The position numbers and the translations under genes are program-made. The notes beneath the pieces were generated by a model, which ran no database searches, was not told the origin of the DNA, and saw only the letters and a list, made by a program, of their open reading frames with translations. Positions 1 to 5,108 of a DNA stretch of 5,474 bases are shown piece by piece (position 1 is the first letter of the stretch; each line of letters starts with the position of its first letter). This DNA comes from G963692885 sp964657395. Its GTDB lineage: Bacteria; Acidobacteriota; Terriglobia; Terriglobales; Acidobacteriaceae. Location: the NCBI GenBank assembly GCA_964657395.1, contig CAZZUX010000168.1, forward strand, positions 1 through 5,474, in the 5' to 3' direction.

Positions 1-32
1 TGGAAGGCGAATTGCTGAAAAGCCTGCTGTAA
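1..32 (+). CDS. Probable C-terminal tail of an upstream gene (partial)
   Basis: Reading from base 3, the frame gives EGELLKSLL followed by TAA at 30-32; bases 1-2 belong to the preceding codon. The other two forward frames fit less well: one stops at TGA (16-18) and one runs on as an arginine-rich shadow. Leucine-rich amphipathic C-termini of this kind are common, so this could be the end of a real gene on the same strand, but nine residues do not identify a product. The 87 bp between this stop and the next start leave room for a separate promoter or for co-transcription. Confidence 0.4.
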   Translation, partial: EGELLKSLL

Positions 33-119
33 CCCCAAGAAGTTTCCTCAGGCCAACAATCCACTTGGTTCTACAACCCTCAGGTATCCTGACAGAGCAG
101 GAGATCCTGGCCCTCACCG

Positions 120-1097
120 ATGCGTATTCAGCCCCTCTTTCTCGCCCTGCTCCTGCTGCCGCTCACCGCCCATCCCGCCGACAAACCACCATCCGGCGAG
201 CTAGCCACCGTCATCCGTGTGGCCAACATCTACGTCGGTGCAGACGCCTCTTCCAACCGTCTCGACCAGATGACCCCGGGCCGCGAACTCTTGGTTCTCG
301 AGCACAACGGAAAATGGGTCCGCGTCTTCGCCAACACCGATTCACTCGAAAATCGCGACTCCACTGCTCCCGTCTTCAGCTCGGAGTCTGCCACTCCCCC
401 CGTTTCCGGCTGGATGGAAGACAAGGGTCTTGTCACCATCAACACACCGAAAGGCCCGGAAATACTCTACGGCGCTGCCGTTACCGCCGAAAAGGAAGCC
501 AACGAGCCCCACGCCCAGCGTGCCGCCCAGGATGCCCGCCTGCTTTACACCCGCGTCGCCCAGCTCTTCCCGAATTCCACCCTGGCTCCCGAAGCCGCCT
601 GGCGCTCGGCCGATATCAAGTGGCAGCTCGAACGCGTCGACGTCTTCTCCCTGCCTTCCGCCCACGAAAAAGAGAACTACCTCCGCCCCACCATTAATGA
701 AGACGAAATGCGCAAGCTCGAAAAAAAATATCCCAACTCTCGCTGGGCCGATCTGGCCGCCTGGGACATGCTGGACAACAAAATCTGCGGCGACTGGCAG
801 GGCTCAACGAAATGTCCTGAGAAGGAAGCGGAGCTCTACGAAAAGTACGCCGACCAGCGCCCCGACTCTCCGAAAACCCCGGAAGCCCTCTTCAACGCCG
901 TCTACCGCGAAGCCGCAGCCGGCGACATCTATGAAGGCAGCGACGACAAAAAGCGAGGCGACATCGAGCGCGGCAAGGCAGCAGCCATCGCCGGCAAGCT
1001 CGAAGCCAAATACCCCCAGTCGGAATACGCAGATCGCGCTGCCAGTCTGATATACAAGGTGCAGCAGGGTATACCTGTCTACGGCGCCTCCAATTAA
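120..1097 (+). CDS. Exported SH3-like/TPR-like repeat protein, function unknown
   Basis: This 325-aa protein begins with a signal peptide: R2, then a hydrophobic stretch at about residues 4-17, with possible cleavage near A17 or A20. There is no cysteine near the site, so it is not an evident lipoprotein. Residues about 29-105 look like a bacterial SH3 domain, with a valine-rich strand, GKWVRVF at 64-70 and a closing GWMEDKGLV at 97-105. Residues about 135-315 hold four degenerate helical units, each with a YPNS-like turn followed by an alanine-rich helix (FPNS 150-153, YPNS 204-207, RPDS 247-250, YPQS 298-301), as in TPR proteins of the BamD/YbgF type. The only two cysteines are C223 and C232. 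The ATG is firm because an in-frame TGA lies at 90-92 with no other start after it; GGAG at 100-103 is 16 nt away, so the Shine-Dalgarno spacing is long. Its position 72 bp before uppP suggests an envelope role. The domain calls are by eye and no specific function can be assigned. Confidence 0.85.
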   Translation: MRIQPLFLALLLLPLTAHPADKPPSGELATVIRVANIYVGADASSNRLDQMTPGRELLVLEHNGKWVRVFANTDSLENRDSTAPVFSSESATPPVSGWMEDKGLVTINTPKGPEILYGAAVTAEKEANEPHAQRAAQDARLLYTRVAQLFPNSTLAPEAAWRSADIKWQLERVDVFSLPSAHEKENYLRPTINEDEMRKLEKKYPNSRWADLAAWDMLDNKICGDWQGSTKCPEKEAELYEKYADQRPDSPKTPEALFNAVYREAAAGDIYEGSDDKKRGDIERGKAAAIAGKLEAKYPQSEYADRAASLIYKVQQGIPVYGASN

Positions 1098-1159
1098 GGC
1101 AGTGAATTCGCGGCACTTCTTGGCGAGCGCCACCCCTGTGGATACCGGGCAGTACCTCG

Positions 1160-1165
1160 AGAGGG
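1160..1165 (+). promoter_or_regulatory. Ribosome binding site for uppP
   Basis: AGAGGG lies 4 nt before the TTG at 1170 (5 nt if GAGG is taken as the core). The reading frame is open from the preceding gene's TAA (1095-1097) through to 1170, with no ATG or GTG in it. This site and the conserved N-terminus together fix TTG as the start codon. Confidence 0.6.
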
Positions 1166-1169
1166 AATT

Positions 1170-2048
1170 TTGAACGATTACGTTGTTTCGGCCATCCTCG
1201 GCGTTGTCGAGGGACTTACTGAATTTCTGCCCGTAAGCTCCACTGCTCACCTCCGTATCGCCGAAGCCCTCCTCCATCTCCCGCTCGCCGATCCGTTCTG
1301 GAAGATGTACACCATCGTCATCCAGCTCGGTGCCATCCTCGCCCTGCTCCTCCTCTTCACCGGCCGCATCCTCGAATTCATCCGGACGTTTCCAAAGGGA
1401 GAGAAGGGCGATCGCACCGTTCTGAATCACCCCATCACCCTCACCCTCGCCGCGTTCATCGTCACCTCGGCCATCTCACTGCCGCTGATCAAACTCATCG
1501 GCAAGAACCTAGAAAGCCTCCACGTCATGGCGCTCGCCCTGCTCATCGGCGGCATCATCATGTGGGTAGTTGACGCACTGAGCGTCCGACGCAAAGCGCC
1601 AGTGCAACACGTCGAGCAGATGACCCTTGTCCAGTCCCTCTGGATCGGCTTCTGCCAGTCCTTCTCCGCAGTCTTTCCAGGAATGTCGCGTTCCATGACG
1701 ACCATAGCGGCCGGCCAGATCGCCGGCATGTCCCGTCCCGCAGCACTCGAATTCAGCTTCCTGGTCTCGATTCCCACCATGATCGCCGCCACCGGCTACA
1801 GCCTGCTCAAAGTCTTCCATCCCGGCAAACACGCCGAGAATGCCGACGCCATGGTCCCGCTCGTCATGACCACGCACAACTGGATCATCCTGGCCATCGG
1901 TCTGGTCGTTTCCTTCGTCGTTGCTCTCGGCGTCGTAGAGTGGTTCCTGCAATGGGTCCGCCGCCACGGCTTCGTCGTCTTCGCTGTCTACCGCATCGCC
2001 TTGGCCCTGGCCCTCCTCGTCTTCGGCGCCAAGATCTTCCGGACCTAG
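1170..2048 (+). CDS. uppP: Undecaprenyl-diphosphatase UppP (BacA family)
   Basis: This integral membrane enzyme removes a phosphate from undecaprenyl diphosphate, giving the C55-P carrier used for peptidoglycan and other surface polymers; overexpression of family members gives bacitracin resistance. The 292-aa product is somewhat longer than E. coli UppP (about 273 aa). Both family signatures are visible. The first is VVEGLTEFLPVSST at residues 12-25, with acidic residues E14 and E18 and then H27. The second is PGMSRS at 170-175, with S173 and the catalytic R174. Several hydrophobic segments follow the family pattern, for example about 56-62, 86-104, 117-134, 230-250 and 265-285. Two usual glycines differ: SSTAHL instead of SSTGHL, and SRSMTT where SRSG is common. 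The start is TTG, supported by AGAGGG and by the family-typical N-terminus MNDY. The gene follows the SH3/TPR gene by 72 bp with no clear promoter between, so co-transcription is plausible. The identification is secure. Confidence 0.97.
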   Translation: MNDYVVSAILGVVEGLTEFLPVSSTAHLRIAEALLHLPLADPFWKMYTIVIQLGAILALLLLFTGRILEFIRTFPKGEKGDRTVLNHPITLTLAAFIVTSAISLPLIKLIGKNLESLHVMALALLIGGIIMWVVDALSVRRKAPVQHVEQMTLVQSLWIGFCQSFSAVFPGMSRSMTTIAAGQIAGMSRPAALEFSFLVSIPTMIAATGYSLLKVFHPGKHAENADAMVPLVMTTHNWIILAIGLVVSFVVALGVVEWFLQWVRRHGFVVFAVYRIALALALLVFGAKIFRT

Positions 2049-2077
2049 GTAGTCTCGTCGATCACCGCGGCTCCGGG

Positions 2078-2123
2078 TGCCCCATCCTCGCGTAGCTGGG
2101 TGGGCATTCGCACAACGTGCGAA
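2078..2123. repeat. Double-hairpin intergenic repeat, REP-like
   Basis: Two inverted repeats sit side by side. The first pairs TGCCC (2078-2082) plus ATCC (2084-2087) with GGGTGGGCA (2098-2106), leaving C2083 bulged and a 10-nt loop; it includes one T-G pair. The second is perfect: TTCGCAC (2107-2113) and GTGCGAA (2117-2123) around AAC. The first starts 30 bp after the uppP stop. No T-run follows, so this is not a classical intrinsic terminator, although it could still slow polymerase or protect the uppP 3' end. From memory, similar TGCCCCATCC...GGGTGGGCA elements are frequent between genes in Acidobacteriaceae; this recollection was not verified. Confidence 0.6.
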
Positions 2124-2160
2124 CCGCGCTAGCTGTCTAACTCGTACGCCTGCGAGCCGT

Positions 2161-2172
2161 GGCACCAGTGCC
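2161..2172. repeat. Short palindrome GGCAC-CA-GTGCC
   Basis: A perfect 5-bp inverted repeat around a 2-nt centre. As RNA it would fold as a 4-bp stem with a 4-nt loop. It lies about 50 bp upstream of the candidate ftsK promoter, so it could be a protein binding site or simply part of the repeat-rich block. Its short length makes chance occurrence quite possible. Confidence 0.3.
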
Positions 2173-2219
2173 GGATTCGGTTCGATGCCTTGCTTTCCCT
2201 ACGGAATATTTGGATTCTC

Positions 2220-2228
2220 TGGAATAAT
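2220..2228 (+). promoter_or_regulatory. Candidate extended -10 promoter for ftsK
   Basis: TGG followed by AATAAT gives a TGn extension plus a -10 hexamer matching TATAAT at five of six positions, in the most AT-rich part of the gap. No good -35 is found 16-18 bp upstream, which is tolerated by extended -10 promoters in well-studied bacteria. Transcription would start near 2235, giving a leader of about 58 nt before the ftsK ATG. Acidobacterial promoter rules are less well known, so this remains a candidate. Confidence 0.4.
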
Positions 2229-2292
2229 AAACCTGCTCTGGTGACTGGACTGTTCGCTACCTCTTTCGAGGTCGACACCGCGGTATGCCCTC

Positions 2293-4920
2293 ATGAGCTT
2301 CAGTCCCGTCTTCAAACAGAACATGGCCCTGCCCACGTCGCTTAGTCTCCCGTTCACGCCCACCAGGAACAAGCGCCTGAACGAGTTTGTGGGATTGGTC
2401 CTGCTCGTCTCTGCGATCCTTCTCCTCCTCGCCCTCATCTCCTACCGCCCGGATGACGCCTCGTTTAACACCATCAGCAGCAGCCGCTCGGTCAGCAACT
2501 GGGCCGGTGTCCTCGGCGCAAATACCAGCGATCTTCTGCTCCAGTTGGAAGGCGCCGCCGCCCTTCTGCTGCCCGTCCTGCTCGGTGTCCTCGGATGGTC
2601 GTGGCTGCGATCGCGGGCAACTCCCGCGCCCTGGGCAAAAGTCACCGGCGTCGTGCTTTATGCCATTTTCGGACCGGCCTTCTTCGCCCTTCTCCCAGGC
2701 CATCTTCACTGGAGAGACGCCATTCCAGTGGAGGGACTCACAGGCCGCCTCGTCTATGACCTGCTGGTCGGCTACCTCAACTTCCCGGGAACCTGTGTCA
2801 TCGTATTCAGTGTGCTCGCGGTCTCCCTGTATCTCACAGCTGCCTTCAGCTTCACCAGCTTCCGCGCATGGCTCGCCGTCCAGCTTTCCTACTGGTACGC
2901 ACTACGCGATCGATCTATCAACTGGAAGAGGACACGCGCCCGCAACAAGGCACTGAAGCGCGCAGAAAAAGAACATGACCGCGAACTTGCCGAAGCGCGC
3001 ACGCAGCAGGAAGCCCATGCCTACGCAGACACCCTGAATTTTGAAGCCGACCAAGCCATCGCTCCCCCGCAGCGACGCTCCCTCTTCAGCTGGTTCCAGA
3101 ATCGCCGGCGCGTCCATAACGAAGACGACGAAGCCATGCCCGCCAGCCGCCAGGGCGGTTTCGCCGACATCATGCCTGAGCCAGCACAGAGTGCGCAGAC
3201 CTATTACCAACCAGCGCCAGTCGCGCCGCCTGTTCCGCCGCCCTCAGTATGGGAAACCATACCGCGTGCCCAGGTTCCCGATCCCGAACCGGAGCCAGAA
3301 CTCGACTTCTTCGCCGCCATCGACGCCAAGCAGAGTCGCCTCGCGGCAGAACTCTCACCGTCCCGCACCGAACCCGAGAACACCCGCGCCATCACCTTCA
3401 CCGAGCGCGCCGACATTGAAACCCGCACTATCACTACGACCGCCAAGGCCGTCAGCGGATACCGTCTGCCGCCGTCGTCCCTACTCCACCGTTCGGAAGA
3501 TCTCGCCGAAGTGCGAGAAGAAGAACTCCGCGAAGAAGCGCGCGTACTGGTTGAAAAATGCGGCGAATTCGACGTAGGCGGCCAGGTCACCCAGATCAAT
3601 CCCGGACCGGTCGTCACCACCTTCGAATTCCGTCCCGAAGCCGGCGTCAAGTACAGCCGCGTCACCGGCCTGGCCGAAGACCTCTGCCTCGCCATGCGAG
3701 CCGAAAGCATTCTCATCGAACGCATGGCCGGCAAAAGCACCGTCGGCATCCAGGTTCCCAACACCACCCGCGAAACCATCTGGCTCCGCGACGTCGTCGA
3801 AGCCGAAAACTTCGTCAACTCCAAATCCAAACTCACGTTGGCCATGGGCAAGGACATCAACGGCCGCATCGTCACCGCCGACCTCGCCACCATGCCCCAC
3901 GTCCTCATCGCCGGCTCCACCGGCAGCGGTAAGTCCGTCGCCATCAATGCCATGATCATGTCCATCCTGTTCAAGACCACGCCCGAACAGGTCCGCATGA
4001 TCCTCGTCGATCCCAAGCGCGTCGAACTCGGCATGTACGAGGGCATTCCTCACCTCTTTACGCCCATCATCACCGAGCCCAAACTGGCCGCCAACGCCCT
4101 CCGCAACGCCGTTCGCGAGATGGAGCGCCGCCTCAAGCTGCTGGCCTCGCGCAGTGTCCGTAACATCGACCAGTACAACAAGCTCTTCGAGCACGGCCCA
4201 ACCCTCTTCGACGACGGCCACGAAGAGAACCCGCTCCCCTACATCATCATCATTATCGATGAGCTTGCCGACCTCATGATGCTCGACAAGTCCAACGTCG
4301 AAGAAGCCATCACCCGTCTCGCGCAGATGGCTCGCGCCGTCGGCATTCATCTCGTGCTCGCGACACAGCGCCCATCGGTCGACGTCATCACCGGCCTCAT
4401 CAAGGCCAATGTCCCCACGCGCATGAGCTTTCGCCTCGCAACCAAGGTCGACTCACGCACCATCCTCGACGCCAATGGCGCCGAATCGCTCCTCGGCCGC
4501 GGCGACATGCTCTTCCTGCCACCAGGCACATCCCGCCTGCAGCGCGTTCACGCGCCCTTCGTCACCGAAGCTGAGATCTCCGCAGTCGTCGACTTCTGGA
4601 AGTCCCAGGGCAAAGCTGAATACGTCGAAGCCTTCCTCGAATCACCTAAGGACGAAAAAGGCCGCGAGCTGGATACCGATGCCGAGGGCGCCGACGACAA
4701 CGACGAACTCTTCGACGACGCCGTCCGCCTGGTCTTCGAATTCGGCAAGGCTTCCACGTCGCTGCTGCAGCGCCGTCTCCGTATCGGCTACGGCCGCGCC
4801 GCTCACCTCATCGACATGATGGAACGCGACGGCCTCGTCGGCCAGGCTGAAGGATCGAAACCAAGGGAGTTACTCAAGCCCGCCTCCTGGCTCAGCGAGG
4901 TAGGACCGGACGCACGCTAG
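2293..4920 (+). CDS. ftsK: DNA translocase FtsK (FtsK/SpoIIIE family)
   Basis: This is a septum-anchored ATPase that pumps double-stranded DNA and clears the chromosome from the closing septum. The 875-aa protein has the full family order. The N-terminus carries about four membrane segments (near 32-50, 82-103, 117-136, 158-184). A linker of roughly 200 residues follows, with a charged, probably coiled-coil part (211-255) and a proline-rich part (307-336). The alpha domain (about 410-505) comes before the RecA-like motor. Walker A is GSTGSGKS at 541-548 (K547), and Walker B is IIIIIDE at 651-657 (D656, E657). The family block LATQRPSVDVITG and SLLGRGDMLFL lie downstream. A C-terminal winged-helix gamma domain (about 805-865, with SLLQRRLRIGYGRAA) normally reads polar guide sequences and contacts XerD. 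No key residue is missing. ATG 2293 is chosen by length; no good Shine-Dalgarno is seen, and ATG 2323 is an alternative that would remove ten residues. The apparent promoter at 2220 suggests independent transcription. Confidence 0.97.
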   Translation: MSFSPVFKQNMALPTSLSLPFTPTRNKRLNEFVGLVLLVSAILLLLALISYRPDDASFNTISSSRSVSNWAGVLGANTSDLLLQLEGAAALLLPVLLGVLGWSWLRSRATPAPWAKVTGVVLYAIFGPAFFALLPGHLHWRDAIPVEGLTGRLVYDLLVGYLNFPGTCVIVFSVLAVSLYLTAAFSFTSFRAWLAVQLSYWYALRDRSINWKRTRARNKALKRAEKEHDRELAEARTQQEAHAYADTLNFEADQAIAPPQRRSLFSWFQNRRRVHNEDDEAMPASRQGGFADIMPEPAQSAQTYYQPAPVAPPVPPPSVWETIPRAQVPDPEPEPELDFFAAIDAKQSRLAAELSPSRTEPENTRAITFTERADIETRTITTTAKAVSGYRLPPSSLLHRSEDLAEVREEELREEARVLVEKCGEFDVGGQVTQINPGPVVTTFEFRPEAGVKYSRVTGLAEDLCLAMRAESILIERMAGKSTVGIQVPNTTRETIWLRDVVEAENFVNSKSKLTLAMGKDINGRIVTADLATMPHVLIAGSTGSGKSVAINAMIMSILFKTTPEQVRMILVDPKRVELGMYEGIPHLFTPIITEPKLAANALRNAVREMERRLKLLASRSVRNIDQYNKLFEHGPTLFDDGHEENPLPYIIIIIDELADLMMLDKSNVEEAITRLAQMARAVGIHLVLATQRPSVDVITGLIKANVPTRMSFRLATKVDSRTILDANGAESLLGRGDMLFLPPGTSRLQRVHAPFVTEAEISAVVDFWKSQGKAEYVEAFLESPKDEKGRELDTDAEGADDNDELFDDAVRLVFEFGKASTSLLQRRLRIGYGRAAHLIDMMERDGLVGQAEGSKPRELLKPASWLSEVGPDAR

Positions 4921-4946
4921 GCGTTGGCCATCCGACTGGCAACGCC
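4920..4946 (+). terminator. Hairpin directly after the ftsK stop, possible terminator
   Basis: GCGTTG (4921-4926) and CCA (4928-4930) pair with TGG (4937-4939) and CAACGC (4940-4945), with G4927 bulged and the 6-nt loop TCCGAC. G4920, the last base of the stop codon, can also pair with C4946. The stem is strong and exactly placed for a 3' end, but no run of T follows, so it is not a textbook intrinsic terminator. It could be a U-less terminator or a 3'-stabilising structure. CGCC (4943-4946) could alternatively pair with GGCG (4955-4958), competing with this stem. Confidence 0.45.
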
Positions 4947-5014
4947 GAAGCCCAGGCGCGGTACACAGCAAGGTTCCTTCCCCAAAAGTCTTTAGCCTCT
5001 CCCCCTGTTGTTTG

Positions 5015-5042
5015 TAGACATTCCAAAACGAAGGCATAGGAT
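5015..5042 (+). promoter_or_regulatory. Candidate sigma70-type promoter for the receiver gene
   Basis: TAGACA (5015-5020) matches the -35 consensus TTGACA at five of six positions. It is followed by a 16-bp spacer and TAGGAT (5037-5042), which matches TATAAT at four of six, including the key first, second and last bases. Transcription would start near 5049, giving a leader of about 60 nt with the inverted repeats 5039-5056 and 5056-5071 at or just after the start. This supports a transcription unit separate from ftsK. Confidence 0.45.
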
Positions 5043-5056
5043 TCCTGTTAGGAACC
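5039..5056 (+). repeat. Small hairpin overlapping the promoter -10 region
   Basis: TTCCT (5042-5046) and AGGAA (5050-5054) form a perfect inverted repeat around GTT. GG (5039-5040) and CC (5055-5056) extend it across a single bulged A5041. It overlaps the proposed -10 hexamer and the predicted transcription start, so it would act as a DNA-level site rather than as a full RNA hairpin. Confidence 0.35.
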
Positions 5057-5071
5057 GGCATACGTACGCCG
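5056..5071. promoter_or_regulatory. Near-palindrome, possible operator
   Basis: CGGCATACGTACGCCG is a 16-bp dyad with seven of eight base pairs matched; the single mismatch is A5060 with C5067. The core TACGTA is a perfect palindrome. It lies just downstream of the predicted transcription start and 38 bp before the receiver gene's GTG, a typical place for a repressor site. There is only one copy in the window and no regulator is identified. Confidence 0.35.
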
Positions 5072-5098
5072 CCAAGCCAATCTCACCATCCTGCGTTC

Positions 5099-5102
5099 GG
5101 AG
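5099..5102 (+). promoter_or_regulatory. Ribosome binding site fixing the GTG start of the receiver gene
   Basis: GGAG lies 6 nt before the GTG at 5109, which is close to optimal spacing. The receiver domain begins six codons later with ILLVDDD, so this GTG gives the expected short N-terminus. Confidence 0.7.
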
Positions 5103-5108
5103 ATAAAC

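Larger units (their letters stand above)
2049..2292. other. uppP-ftsK intergenic region with structured repeats and a promoter candidate
   Basis: This 244-bp stretch has no convincing gene on either strand. Its first half (about 2070-2175) is rich in inverted repeats, listed separately. Its second half becomes AT-richer around 2205-2230, where the best promoter candidate for ftsK lies. A reverse-strand frame crosses the first part, but it is mainly the antisense of uppP and has no recognisable protein features. Confidence 0.7.

Noticed and set aside
46..84. CCTCAGG repeated at 46-52 and 78-84, 32 bp apart
   Set aside because: The spacing is near three helical turns, but a 7-bp repeat is expected by chance in a window of this size.
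65..90. Promoter TTGGTT-N14-TATCCT before the first gene
   Set aside because: The spacer is too short for a sigma70 promoter and both boxes are weak, so it was not listed.
65..697. Long forward frame overlapping the first gene
   Set aside because: It is a +1 shadow of the SH3/TPR gene: rich in arginine, proline and histidine, with no domain, and it starts at TTG in the leader.
1120..1146. Promoter or hairpin in the 72-bp gap before uppP (TGGCG-AG-CGCCA at 1121-1132)
   Set aside because: The dyad is short with a 2-nt centre, and no -10 hexamer is found at a proper distance from TTGGCG (1120-1125). Co-transcription with the preceding gene is the simpler view.
804..1430. 208-codon reverse-strand frame crossing the end of the first gene and the start of uppP
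   Set aside because: It overlaps two well-supported genes and has no domain features; the open frame is explained by GC-rich codon bias.
1509..2165. 218-codon reverse-strand frame over uppP and the downstream gap
   Set aside because: It is the antisense of a conserved membrane protein, low-complexity in Gly/Asp/Glu, with no recognisable motif.
2063..2284. CACCGCGG at both ends of the uppP-ftsK gap (2063-2070 and 2276-2283), as possible direct repeats of an insertion
   Set aside because: Eight GC-rich bases with no matching terminal inverted repeats and no transposase remnant between them; chance is the better explanation.
3481..4350. 289-codon reverse-strand frame inside ftsK
   Set aside because: It is antisense to the conserved motor domain, and its Gly/Asp/Val-rich composition is what high-GC coding sequence produces on the opposite strand.
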